From positions 4,794,501 through 4,858,500 of the forward strand of contig LT629764.1 in assembly GCA_900105225.1 (NCBI GenBank): a stretch of DNA of 64,000 nucleotides. The letters are read 5' to 3'. The position numbers were made by a program, and so were the translations under genes. The notes beneath the pieces are model-generated. The model did no database searches, had not been told where the DNA came from, and saw only the letters and a program-made list of their open reading frames with translations. The stretch comes from Paenibacillaceae bacterium GAS479 (GTDB taxonomy: Bacteria > Bacillota > Bacilli > Paenibacillales > Paenibacillaceae). Positions 8,342 to 16,679 of this stretch are shown one piece after another (the stretch's first letter is position 1; each line of letters begins with the position of its first letter).

Positions 8342-10399
8342 ATGGATATGAACGCATATCTCTCCATGTTTATTGATGAATCGCAGGATCACCTACAGGC
8401 GCTCAATGAGAATCTGCTCAAGCTTGAGGGAGATCCGACCGATCTGAGCTTTGTCCAGGTAATCTTCCGCTCCGCGCATACGCTAAAGGGCATGTCGGCT
8501 ACGATGGGCTTCGAAGATATGGCTTCCTTGACCCACGAGATGGAAAATGTGCTTGATCTGGTTCGCAACAGCAAGCTTTCCATGGATGCTTTCATCTTCG
8601 ATGTTCTTTTCAAAGGGTTGGATGCACTGGAGAACATGGTGGGCGACATCACAAACGGTGGACAAGGCAAAGCGGATGTAAGCAACATTGTGGCATCGCT
8701 AAAATCCATTGTCGACGGCAGCTACCTCAGTCGTGCGGAAACAGCAGCAGCCTCCGCAGTTGCTGTCCCATCTGCAAATGCAGCCATCGATGAGTTCCAA
8801 CTGTCGGTTCTCAAGCAATCGATGGACAGTGGACTCAAGGCACTGCGAATCGACGTTTCGCTTGTTGAGAGCTGCGTCCTCAAAGCGGCGCGTGCTTATA
8901 TGGTATTCAACCTGCTTGAGGAGCGGGGAGAGGTGATCAAGTCGATCCCTTCCGTAACCGATCTGGAGCAGGAAAAGTTTGATCGTTCGTTTACGGTTAT
9001 TTTCGTGACCCAGCAGGATGGCGAGGAATTGGCGGAAGCGATCAGCAATATCTCGGAGGTGGCAGCTGCGCAAGCCGAGTTGCTTGACGCGACTACGCTG
9101 GAACAGCTTGCTCGGCCTGAGCCAGCTGCTCAGCCAGCCCGCTCAGCCTCCGCTGCTTCTCAAGCTTCAGTTGTTTCCGCTACAGAATCCAACACAGCTA
9201 ACCCACCTGCACGGTCTGAAGGCGGACGACAGGCTGCACCACCAGCAGCTTCTCGTACGATCCGGGTTGATATCGAGCGGCTGGATGCGTTGATGAATTT
9301 GTTCAGCGAGTTGCTCATCGATCGGGTACGGCTGGAGCAGCTCTCCGACGAGATCGGCCGAGTTGAGCTGACCGAGACGGTAGAACATCTGTCACGAATC
9401 AGCGCCGACCTGCAAAATATCGTACTGAAGCTGCGCATGGTTCCTGTTGATTCCGTATTCAACCGGTTCCCGCGCATGATCCGCGATATTGCCAAGTCGC
9501 TCGATAAAAAGGTCGAGCTGGTTATTGCCGGAGCCGATACGGAGCTTGACCGCACTGTCATCGACGAGATCGGTGATCCACTCGTTCATTTGCTACGTAA
9601 CTCCCTTGATCATGGCTTGGAAACGACACAGGGCAGGCTCGAGGCTGGCAAGCCGGAGAGCGGCACGATCTGGCTCCGAGCTTACCACAGCGGCAATCAT
9701 GTGTTCATCGAGGTAGAGGAAGACGGCCGCGGCATCAATACCGAGAAGGTCAGAGCCAAGGCGGTTGAGAACGGAGTTCTGTCTCAAGAGGAAGCCTCGA
9801 AGCTGACTCCTGACGAAATCAATAACTTGATTTTTGCTCCTGGATTCAGCACCGCCGACCAGATTTCTGATCTGTCCGGGCGCGGCGTCGGATTGGACGT
9901 CGTTCGCACCAAAATATTCTCGCTCGGAGGCAACGTATCCGTAGAGAGTAAGCTCGGTTCGGGCTCCAAGTTCAGCATCCAGCTTCCACTGACGCTATCG
10001 ATCATTACAGCGATGCTGGTCCGTCTCGGCTCAGAAAAATACGCAGTACCACTCACTTCGGTGGTGGAAACTGGCATTTTAAAGCGGGAAGCGATTCTGA
10101 GTGTTCACGGCAACCGGATGATGTCCTACCGCAACGCGGTCATCCCAATCGTTTCGCTGAGCAAGGTACTCGAAACGATCGACTTCCGCGAGGAAGAAGA
10201 GGAAGAAAGCGAATATATCGTCATCCGCAAGGTAGACAAATGGGCAGCAGTCATCGTGGATGACTTCATTGGTCAAAGCGAGATCGTACTCAAGTCGATG
10301 GGTGCTTACCTCGGTCCAACGCCGGCTATATCCGGTGCTACTATCCTCGGCGACGGCCAGGTTGCTCTCATCATCGATCCGAATGCGCTCTTCAAATAA
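8342..10399 (+). CDS. cheA: Chemotaxis sensor histidine kinase CheA
   Basis: A 685-residue CheA, the kinase that phosphorylates CheY and CheB in response to receptors. Domains in order: HPt domain with phosphorylated His at about residue 46 (FRSAHTLKGMSATMG); P2 CheY-binding region; an Ala/Pro-rich linker (about 255-300); P3 dimerisation helices; ATPase domain with N-box HLLRNSLDHGLE and G-box GRGVGLDVVRT; and a C-terminal CheW-like P5 domain. AGGAGG at 8325-8330 overlaps an in-frame GTG at 8330, so the ATG at 8342, eleven bases downstream, is preferred. Length is close to B. subtilis CheA (672 aa). Confidence 0.96.
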   Translation: MDMNAYLSMFIDESQDHLQALNENLLKLEGDPTDLSFVQVIFRSAHTLKGMSATMGFEDMASLTHEMENVLDLVRNSKLSMDAFIFDVLFKGLDALENMVGDITNGGQGKADVSNIVASLKSIVDGSYLSRAETAAASAVAVPSANAAIDEFQLSVLKQSMDSGLKALRIDVSLVESCVLKAARAYMVFNLLEERGEVIKSIPSVTDLEQEKFDRSFTVIFVTQQDGEELAEAISNISEVAAAQAELLDATTLEQLARPEPAAQPARSASAASQASVVSATESNTANPPARSEGGRQAAPPAASRTIRVDIERLDALMNLFSELLIDRVRLEQLSDEIGRVELTETVEHLSRISADLQNIVLKLRMVPVDSVFNRFPRMIRDIAKSLDKKVELVIAGADTELDRTVIDEIGDPLVHLLRNSLDHGLETTQGRLEAGKPESGTIWLRAYHSGNHVFIEVEEDGRGINTEKVRAKAVENGVLSQEEASKLTPDEINNLIFAPGFSTADQISDLSGRGVGLDVVRTKIFSLGGNVSVESKLGSGSKFSIQLPLTLSIITAMLVRLGSEKYAVPLTSVVETGILKREAILSVHGNRMMSYRNAVIPIVSLSKVLETIDFREEEEEESEYIVIRKVDKWAAVIVDDFIGQSEIVLKSMGAYLGPTPAISGATILGDGQVALIIDPNALFK

Positions 10400-10419
10400 G
10401 GCCTAGGGAGGAATTGGAA

Positions 10420-10881
10420 ATGGGAGAAGAAATCAAGGTTATCGTATTTGCACTTGGGGAAGAGGAGTACGGGATTGAGGTCGAAAAGGTGAAAACGGTT
10501 GAGCGTATGATGCCGATCACTCGTGTTCCCAAGACGATGCCTTTTGTCAAAGGAGTTGTCAATCTGCGCGGCGTTGTTGTCCCGGTCATCGATCTGCGCG
10601 GCCGCTTCGGTCTCGTAGAGGTAGAAGCGACAGACGCGACGAGAATTATCATTGTAAATTCCGGTGAGCTGGAAGTCGGCTTCATCGTAGATCAGGCGAA
10701 CGATGTGACCGATATCAACAGCGATGACATCGAGCTTCCGCCCGAGGTCGTAGGCGGTATCCAGGCGAAGTATTTGCGTGGCGTCGCCAAGACCGATGGA
10801 GGCAGGCTGCTCGTTATGCTGAATCTTTCCGAGGTGCTAAACAAAGCTGAGCTCGTCCAGCTTGAACAGATGGAGGCATGA
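10420..10881 (+). CDS. cheW: Chemotaxis coupling protein CheW
   Basis: A 153-residue single-domain CheW that links CheA to chemoreceptors. It begins MGEEIKVIVFALGEEEYGIE, the usual first strands of the CheW beta-barrel, and has the conserved VVNLRGVVVPVIDLRGRFG core at about residues 47-65. An in-frame TTG at 10414 is too close to AGGGAGG (10405-10411); the ATG at 10420 has good spacing. It follows cheA by 20 bases and runs almost into cheC, as in B. subtilis. Confidence 0.96.
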   Translation: MGEEIKVIVFALGEEEYGIEVEKVKTVERMMPITRVPKTMPFVKGVVNLRGVVVPVIDLRGRFGLVEVEATDATRIIIVNSGELEVGFIVDQANDVTDINSDDIELPPEVVGGIQAKYLRGVAKTDGGRLLVMLNLSEVLNKAELVQLEQMEA

Positions 10882-10885
10882 CACG

Positions 10886-11506
10886 GTGAGCTCACTGGAC
10901 AGACTGGCGGAGTTTGAACTCGATGTACTCAAAGAGGTCGGAAATATCGGTTCCGGCAACGCGGCTACGGCGTTATCCACGCTGCTGAACAAGCCGGTGG
11001 ATATGGCGGTGCCAAAGGTCAGCCTGGTTCCTTTCGAGGAGGTCGCTGAACGGGTAGGTGGAGCCGAGGAACTGGTAATGGCCGTTTTTTTACGAGTCGA
11101 GGGGGAAGCTCCAGGCAATCTCTTCTATATCATGCATCCGGTAGCTGCCAAGCGTCTGCTCAGCAGACTGGCGGCTATGGAGGTGGAGGAGGACTTAGAG
11201 TACTCCGAGATGGAAATGTCCGCACTGGGCGAGATCGGCAACATTTTGGCCGGTTCCTATCTATCTTCCCTCGCGGACTTTACTAAGCTCAGCCTATCTC
11301 CTAGCGTACCCGCTATTGCACTGGACATGGCGGGAGCCATACTCTCCTATGGACTGATGCAATATGGTGAAATGGGAGATGCCGCTTTGCTGATCGAAAC
11401 GAAGTTCATGGATAACGGTGAGCAGCTTGATGGTCAATTCTTTCTGATCCCCGATCCGGAATCTTTCAATACTATATTCCAAGCGCTTGGAGTGCGGCAG
11501 CCATGA
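10886..11506 (+). CDS. cheC: CheY-P phosphatase CheC
   Basis: A 206-residue CheC-family protein that removes phosphate from CheY-P and binds CheD during adaptation. Two copies of the CheC/FliN catalytic signature are visible: EVGNIGSGNAATALS near residue 14-28 and ALGEIGNILAGSYLSS near residue 115-130, with the Glu and Asn that contact CheY. Two active-site motifs are the CheC pattern, as opposed to CheX. The GTG at 10886 lies nine bases after GGAGG (10872-10876), which is inside the cheW end. Its TGA overlaps the cheD ATG. Confidence 0.93.
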   Translation: MSSLDRLAEFELDVLKEVGNIGSGNAATALSTLLNKPVDMAVPKVSLVPFEEVAERVGGAEELVMAVFLRVEGEAPGNLFYIMHPVAAKRLLSRLAAMEVEEDLEYSEMEMSALGEIGNILAGSYLSSLADFTKLSLSPSVPAIALDMAGAILSYGLMQYGEMGDAALLIETKFMDNGEQLDGQFFLIPDPESFNTIFQALGVRQP

Positions 11507-11997
11507 TTCAGCAGAATGTGGTGAAAGTAGGCATGGCGGATCTCAATGTGGCATACCGGGGAGAAAGTATTCGGACAACGGGATTGGGTTCATGCGTGGG
11601 ACTAACTTTATATGATTCGGATAGAAAAATAGGCGGTATGGCTCATGTCATGCTGCCGGACTCCTCGATCAGCCGAGAGGACCCTTTCAATCGGGCCAAA
11701 TATGCCGATACCGCGCTGCCTCTATTAATAGAGGAGCTGGAGAAGGCGGGAGCGAGAGTGAATCGCTTAAGCGCCAAAATGGCTGGCGGAGCTCAGATGT
11801 TCGCTGCGCTGGCGAAGAGCGACTCGCTCCGCATAGGTCCAAGGAATGTAGAGAAATGCGTACAGATGCTGGCCAGCTATGGCATACCGATTATGGGCGA
11901 GGATACTGGCGGCAGTTATGGGCGAACGATTGAACTGGATTCGGAAACGGGAATTCTGTACATCCGATCCGTGCAGCAAGGGACGAAGGAGTTGTAA
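11503..11997 (+). CDS. cheD: Chemoreceptor glutamine deamidase CheD
   Basis: A 164-residue CheD, which deamidates chemoreceptor Gln residues and also stimulates CheC. Catalytic Cys and His are visible at C31 (TTGLGSCVGLTLYD) and H48 (GGMAHVMLP), followed by the MAGGAQMF motif. The ATG overlaps the cheC stop (ATGA), so the two proteins that interact physically are translationally coupled. Length agrees with B. subtilis CheD (166 aa). Confidence 0.94.
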   Translation: MIQQNVVKVGMADLNVAYRGESIRTTGLGSCVGLTLYDSDRKIGGMAHVMLPDSSISREDPFNRAKYADTALPLLIEELEKAGARVNRLSAKMAGGAQMFAALAKSDSLRIGPRNVEKCVQMLASYGIPIMGEDTGGSYGRTIELDSETGILYIRSVQQGTKEL

Positions 11998-12001
11998 GCC
12001 C

Positions 12002-12466
12002 ATGGTAGGGACTTGGCGAATCAACGCTTGGATTGCAGCAGGAGGCGCGCTGTTGACGCTTTTGCTTAATATCAGCCGTAATCCATGGTCGGTTGCCTGT
12101 ATTCGAGCGCTGGCAGCGGCAGCTGCATTTTGGTTGCTTGGCTATCTGCTTCGTTTTCTGCTTTCTTTTACACTGCCTGACAAAGTAATAGAGGCTTCAC
12201 CGCAAGAGGATACTTCCCAAACAGGATCGAGAGTTGATCTGCAAGCAGACAGCGATGAGAACCTGGAGGAGCTGCTTCGAAGCGGGTGGAAGCCACCGGC
12301 AGTTAATGCAGATTTAAATCAGCAGGGTACTCAGGGGACTGAAGCTCAGCATTCTGGCTTTCAACCGCTCTCACCTCCGCAGCTGCGTGCTGCGAGGCCA
12401 GACATACAAGAAGCGGATTTGGTGCAAGTCGTACGTCATTTGAACCGTCAAGACGGGCAGGAGTAA
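12002..12466 (+). CDS. Small membrane protein of unknown function between cheD and sigD
   Basis: A 154-residue protein I do not recognise. Residues ~9-24 (WIAAGGALLTLLLNI) and ~31-60 (ACIRALAAAAAFWLLGYLLRFLL) look like two membrane helices; the remaining ~95 residues are polar, Gln/Glu-rich and probably cytoplasmic, ending in LVQVVRHLNRQDGQE. The start at 12002 follows the cheD stop by four bases, and no other gene lies between cheD and sigD. B. subtilis has no gene at this position, so it is an addition to the fla/che operon here; a role in motility is inferred from location only. The frame is open further upstream inside cheD, but that part is out of context. Confidence 0.75.
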   Translation: MVGTWRINAWIAAGGALLTLLLNISRNPWSVACIRALAAAAAFWLLGYLLRFLLSFTLPDKVIEASPQEDTSQTGSRVDLQADSDENLEELLRSGWKPPAVNADLNQQGTQGTEAQHSGFQPLSPPQLRAARPDIQEADLVQVVRHLNRQDGQE

Positions 12467-12559
12467 GGCGCTTGAATCAGAGCGCAGGCGGCGGGCATGT
12501 AGCTCGCGCGGGGTGGGTTTGGGAATTGGCAGGTGAAAGCTTAAGGAGGCTTGAGGACG

Positions 12560-13348
12560 ATGACAGAGCCTAAGGCGCCTCATTTATCCAACATGGAGAT
12601 GTGGGAAAAATGGAAAGAAGAACAGGATCTGGACGCGAAAAAAGCATTGATTGAGCAGTACTTGCCACTTGTGGATTATGTAACGAACCGGATGGCGATC
12701 GGGCTGCCTAAAAATGTATCCAAGGATGATCTCTCCAGCAATGGAGTGATGGGTCTTATTGACGCAATAGACAAGTTTGACTATAAGCGGGGACTCCAGT
12801 TCGAGACTTATGCCTCGTGGAGAATACGTGGAGCGATTATAGACAGTTTGAGGCAGGGGGACTGGGTGCCGCGTTCTGTCCGTGAAAAAGCCAAACGGAT
12901 TGAAGAGGCTTACCAGTACCTGGAGCAGCAGTATTTGAGAACGGTCAGCGACTCCGAGATCAGCTCCTATTTGCAAGTGTCGGAGAAGGAGTTCACCGTT
13001 ATGTTGCAGGAAATAGCCGTTACGACGGTATGCTCGCTTGAAGATCCGATCCGAGAGGAAGAGAGCGAGACGAGGATGTCGCTGCTCGTAGACGAGAAAG
13101 CCAAAAACCCGGATCACAAAGTACATGAGTTTTTTCTCAAGGAGTCTCTGGTCAAAGGCATCGAGAAGCTGACCGAGAAAGAGCGGATTGTCGTTTCTCT
13201 CTTCTATTATGAAGAGCTCTCCTTGAGCGAGATTGCGGAAGTTATGTCGCTATCTCCATCGCGCATTTCCCAGCTTCACTCCAAAGCAATTCTGAGACTG
13301 CGAGGAGCGCTTTCCAAGCAAAAGGACCAATTGATGCAGAACTCCTAG
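12560..13348 (+). CDS. sigD: Flagellar/motility sigma factor SigD (FliA/WhiG family)
   Basis: A 262-residue sigma factor that directs transcription of late flagellar, chemotaxis and autolysin genes. Region 2 shows LVDYVTNRMAIGLP and GLIDAIDKFDYKRGLQFETY with the following WRIRGAIIDSLRQ; region 3 has VPRSVREKAKRIEEAY; region 4 ends in LSLSEIAEVMSLSPSRISQL. GGAGG at 12545-12549 is one base from an in-frame TTG (12551) but ten bases from the ATG at 12560, which is therefore chosen. It sits late in the fla/che operon, as in B. subtilis (254 aa). Confidence 0.95.
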   Translation: MTEPKAPHLSNMEMWEKWKEEQDLDAKKALIEQYLPLVDYVTNRMAIGLPKNVSKDDLSSNGVMGLIDAIDKFDYKRGLQFETYASWRIRGAIIDSLRQGDWVPRSVREKAKRIEEAYQYLEQQYLRTVSDSEISSYLQVSEKEFTVMLQEIAVTTVCSLEDPIREEESETRMSLLVDEKAKNPDHKVHEFFLKESLVKGIEKLTEKERIVVSLFYYEELSLSEIAEVMSLSPSRISQLHSKAILRLRGALSKQKDQLMQNS

Positions 13349-13363
13349 AAGGAGGTTCGTACG

Positions 13364-14767
13364 ATGAAGGAACAGCTTGATTTACAGCAGCACATGAAGA
13401 TTTCGGTATCGCCCGATAAAATGAGTGGAGTGTTACAGTTCATTCGCTGCGAAGAGAATTTCTCTTGCTCCGCTAGCGAGCTGGAGGCTCTGCTGAATGC
13501 ATCCGGAATTACATACGGAATCAAGCATGATGTACTTCAGTCCATAAGCAAGGATCCGGTTGCCTATTCCCTGCAGCAGACCGTTGTTGCGGAGGGATTG
13601 CCAGGTAAACACGGTAAAGATGGCCGCATTGTCTACTCGCTTGAAATGAAGCAGGAACACAAGCCGGAGGAAAACGAGAGCGGCCAGATCGACTTCAAAG
13701 AAACGAAGCGCCTGCTTAACGTGCAGAAGGGACAACTTATCGCTCGCAAGCTGCCGGCAACGGATGGCGAGAGCGGTAAGACGATTATCGGTACGGAGGT
13801 TCCGGGTAAAAGAGGCCGCGAGGCTCGAATCAAAGCGGGCAAAAATATCGTTTGCAATGCCGAGCGTACGCTCGTATACGCAGCGATTGACGGTCTGTTC
13901 ACGATTACCGGCAGTGATATTATTAATGTATTTCCCGTTTATGAAGTCAATGGAGACGTTGACTATCGCACAGGAAACATCGATTTCGTGGGAACTGTCG
14001 TCATTCGCGGCAATGTGCTGACTGGCTTTAAGGTAAGGGCAGCAGGTGATATTCGGGTTGTCGGCGGCGTTGAAGGTGCTGAGCTGGAAACCGATGGTTC
14101 AATTGAAATAACCGGAGGTATTATGGCTGGCGGAAAAGGTGCCGTTAAAGCCGGCCATTCCGTACGCTGTTCCTTCATCCAGGACGGATTCGTACTCGCT
14201 GGTGAGGATGTGCTCGTAAGTCAGAGCATCATGCATTCACAGGTGCGTGCCGGTCGCAGCGTCGTTTGCAGCGGCGCTAAAGGACTGATCGTCGGCGGAC
14301 TTATCCAAGCCGGAGAGAGCGTTAGTGCCCGTACGGCGGGCAATAGCATGTCTACAGCTACATCGATCGAGGTCGGTGTTCGACCAGAGCTGCGAGAGGA
14401 GCTCAAGGAGCTTCGCAAAACACTCAAAGAACATAGCGAAGCGCTGGAGAAAACCGATAAAGCGCTTGTTATTCTCGATCAGATGGCTGCCATGGGCACG
14501 ATTGCAGCCGACAAACTGGCTCTTCGCATTAAACTCGGCGCGACGAAGAAGAAGTCCGTTCAGGAGAGTGAGGAGTTGCGGGAGAGAGTTTTTGATATCG
14601 AGCGCTCTCTTGAGGATTCCAGCATAGCCAAGGTGGAAATTCGTTCGACCGTTTACGGCGGAACGAAGGTGGTCATCGGCCGTTATACTCGCTTTATAAA
14701 AGAGCCAGCATCCAGAGTGCAATTCCGTTATATCGACGGTGAGATCATGATGAGCGTCATTCAATAA
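13364..14767 (+). CDS. fapA: FapA family (DUF342) flagellar assembly-like protein
   Basis: A 467-residue protein of the DUF342/FapA family. The N-terminal ~150 residues form the FapA domain (GKHGKDGRIVYSLE), the middle is a run of short beta-strands rich in G, V and I (GDVDYRTGNIDFVGTVVIRG, then repeated VRAAGDIRVVGGV-type turns) that fits a right-handed beta-helix, and ~340-400 is a coiled coil (LREELKELRKTLKEHSEALE). FapA-like proteins occur in many motile Firmicutes and vibrios; a link to flagellar assembly or polar targeting is family knowledge, not proven here. GAAGGAGG precedes the ATG. It follows sigD by 15 bases. Confidence 0.85.
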   Translation: MKEQLDLQQHMKISVSPDKMSGVLQFIRCEENFSCSASELEALLNASGITYGIKHDVLQSISKDPVAYSLQQTVVAEGLPGKHGKDGRIVYSLEMKQEHKPEENESGQIDFKETKRLLNVQKGQLIARKLPATDGESGKTIIGTEVPGKRGREARIKAGKNIVCNAERTLVYAAIDGLFTITGSDIINVFPVYEVNGDVDYRTGNIDFVGTVVIRGNVLTGFKVRAAGDIRVVGGVEGAELETDGSIEITGGIMAGGKGAVKAGHSVRCSFIQDGFVLAGEDVLVSQSIMHSQVRAGRSVVCSGAKGLIVGGLIQAGESVSARTAGNSMSTATSIEVGVRPELREELKELRKTLKEHSEALEKTDKALVILDQMAAMGTIAADKLALRIKLGATKKKSVQESEELRERVFDIERSLEDSSIAKVEIRSTVYGGTKVVIGRYTRFIKEPASRVQFRYIDGEIMMSVIQ

Positions 14768-14875
14768 GGCGCGGGATCAAAATGAGCGCCATTCAATAGA
14801 AGGAACGCACAAGGAGTGGACTATACCGGTTGCCAGCATCAGGCAAGATTAGCCTTATGGCGGGGGGAATTGATC

Positions 14876-15196
14876 ATGCCCTATCGACCTATTGATCTTC
14901 AACTATCTGTGCCAAGAACTCAAGAATTAGGTAATCAGCAAAGCTATTTGCAAGGTCGGCTCGCGGCGGAAGCCCGCATACAAGCGGAGCAAGCAGTGGA
15001 AAAAACCGAGTTTGACCGACGCCGCAGCACTGAACTTGAGAGCCGTGGTGATTCCAAAATCGGTTATCGTGAAAAAGAGAGCGGAAGCGGCGAGTCTCCA
15101 GACAAGCAAGAGCAAGCCTCACGGTCAGAGACGGACCCGCAGCCGCAACAGATCGAGCATCCTTTCAAGGGGCATCGTCTTGACATTCGCTTATGA
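14876..15196 (+). CDS. Small charged protein of unknown function in the fla/che operon
   Basis: A 106-residue protein with no membrane segment. It opens with MPYRPIDLQLSVPRTQELG, which resembles the start of short proteins that often follow FapA/sigD genes in motile Firmicutes; the rest is highly charged, Gln/Glu/Arg/Lys-rich and probably helical or disordered, ending HPFKGHRLDIRL. The ATG at 14876 follows a GGGGGG-type ribosome binding site and gives the family-like N-terminus; upstream in-frame codons to 14816 are less likely. Function is unknown; motility is suggested only by operon position between FapA and the SwrB-like gene. Confidence 0.75.
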   Translation: MPYRPIDLQLSVPRTQELGNQQSYLQGRLAAEARIQAEQAVEKTEFDRRRSTELESRGDSKIGYREKESGSGESPDKQEQASRSETDPQPQQIEHPFKGHRLDIRL

Positions 15197-15248
15197 CAGC
15201 CGACGAACCGGCTTCGATGTTCATAGAGGCCATTAAGGAGGACAACCG

Positions 15249-15848
15249 ATGGATTTTCAGCCCTGGCATTATATAGTCCTCATTGGAGCGTTTGTACTCG
15301 TGTGGTCGAATCTGCTTTCGCGCAAGCGCAAAGCCGGGGAACAGGCCGAAGGGAAAGCGCCGGAGGCAGGGCTTCAGGGGATGGAGCTAGCTCTTGAGCA
15401 GTTCATGGAAAACATGGAAGAGAGCCAGCGAAGCCTGGCGGACATAGTGGTGGCCTCCAAAGAGCAGGAGCGGGAAGAAGCAGAGCGCAGAGAAGCTCGG
15501 ATCGCTGAGCTGGAAAAGCAGTGCAGGCTGCTTCAGCAGGAGCTTGAAGGGCAAGCCGCCTTAATTGCATCGGCTAGCACAACAGTTGTAACAGAGGAGC
15601 CAGCATCCGGTGTTCCGGTCGAGGGCAAAAATACAATGGCTGAACCGGCGACTGTAGCGGAAGCAGACGTAGAGGCGCCTCCAGTGTTGAAACCGGGAAT
15701 TCGCGAGCGGTTTGAGCTCCTTTTTGAGCTGCATGAACAGGGGCGTTCAGTGGAGCAGATCGCCAAGAAACTCGGCATGAACAAGGGCGAAGTTATGCTT
15801 ATTCAGCAGCTTGCCAGGCAGGAGGAGAATGGGCATGAAGCGTCTTAG
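15249..15848 (+). CDS. swrB: SwrB/YlxL-like membrane-anchored protein with C-terminal HTH
   Basis: A 199-residue protein with one N-terminal membrane helix (about residues 6-23), a long charged coiled coil (about 45-100, ESQRSLADIVVASKEQEREE onward), a low-complexity spacer and a C-terminal helix-turn-helix (about 155-195, EQGRSVEQIAKKLGMNKGEV). This is the architecture of SwrB (YlxL, 167 aa) of B. subtilis, which promotes FliF ring assembly and sits directly after sigD. AAGGAGG precedes the ATG. Identity rests on architecture and position, so the symbol is provisional. The last 14 bases overlap the next gene. Confidence 0.7.
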   Translation: MDFQPWHYIVLIGAFVLVWSNLLSRKRKAGEQAEGKAPEAGLQGMELALEQFMENMEESQRSLADIVVASKEQEREEAERREARIAELEKQCRLLQQELEGQAALIASASTTVVTEEPASGVPVEGKNTMAEPATVAEADVEAPPVLKPGIRERFELLFELHEQGRSVEQIAKKLGMNKGEVMLIQQLARQEENGHEAS

Positions 15849-16515
15849 CCGTTCCTTTTGGACCGGACTTGGGCTGGGCATTATGATTGGAGCGCTGCTA
15901 TTGCAGTTACTGCTGATCGGCCAGACAGCGCCAGAGCTTGATAATACGGCTGTATCTGCAGATGAGCAGCCGGTTTATACGGTTGAAGAGGCGGAGGCAC
16001 TGGCTCAAACCGCCGTTGCTCGCGCCCTGGCTGATTGGGATAAGACAGGTGAAAGCAAGGGGACTGGGACAGAGCAGACTTCCGCTACCGGTTCTGGATC
16101 CGGAAAAGGATCCAAACCGTCTCCTACGCCAACTACCGCAGCAGGAAAAGGTGTAAAGGATGCTGGGACTCCATCAACCAAGCCTAATACTTCAACTAAA
16201 TCGCAACCTGCCGCTTCAAGTAAACCCGTCTCCAAGGGAAAAGCATCCCCAAAACCCGAAACTGAACTGGTTATCCGTATTATGCCAGGCAGCAATCTGA
16301 CCGATACGGCGGCGCTGCTCAAAAAGCATGGCCTCGTCGACAGCGAGCAGAGCTTTATTCGATATATGGAGGGGCAAAAAACGGCTGCTAACATTCGCGC
16401 CGGATATTTCAAAATCATTGGTAATCCCGATCTCGCTGCGATAAAAGCTACGATCACCGGACAACCCATGGACCCGAAAGAGGGAAGGGCATGGCTTGCC
16501 AATCATTCTGATTAA
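15835..16515 (+). CDS. Membrane-anchored protein with an MltG-like (YceG) N-domain, no catalytic domain
   Basis: A 226-residue protein: N-terminal membrane helix (about residues 8-30), a Ser/Thr/Lys/Pro/Gly-rich extracytoplasmic linker (about 65-135), and a ~70-residue C-terminal domain (about 140-210) with MPGSNLTDTAALLKKHGLVD and IRAGYFKIIGNPDLAAIKA. This resembles the LysM-like subdomain that precedes the catalytic part of the endolytic transglycosylase MltG, but the catalytic part is absent. A similar gene often ends Paenibacillus fla/che operons (recalled, not checked). The ATG at 15835 is nine bases from GGAGGAG; an earlier ATG (15829) is too close. It overlaps the SwrB-like gene. Confidence 0.75.
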   Translation: MKRLSRSFWTGLGLGIMIGALLLQLLLIGQTAPELDNTAVSADEQPVYTVEEAEALAQTAVARALADWDKTGESKGTGTEQTSATGSGSGKGSKPSPTPTTAAGKGVKDAGTPSTKPNTSTKSQPAASSKPVSKGKASPKPETELVIRIMPGSNLTDTAALLKKHGLVDSEQSFIRYMEGQKTAANIRAGYFKIIGNPDLAAIKATITGQPMDPKEGRAWLANHSD

Positions 16516-16642
16516 ACGGAGAGTCGCTATCAACCAGCGTATGGCGCTCCACTTCGTATTTGCTGCTATATGAGGATCAGAAAATAATTTTTCGAGCGGC
16601 GCAACCATTTCTATGTTTGGAATCTCTGAGACAAGCGAAAGG

Positions 16643-16671
16643 TTGCGCCGTGTTGCCCAATATGCTATAGT
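16643..16671 (+). promoter_or_regulatory. Predicted SigA promoter of rpsB-tsf
   Basis: TTGCGC (16643-16648) and TATAGT (16666-16671) are separated by exactly 17 bases, a good SigA-type match. The start would lie near 16678, giving a ~115-nt leader before rpsB. Confidence 0.75.
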
Positions 16672-16679
16672 AATTGACG

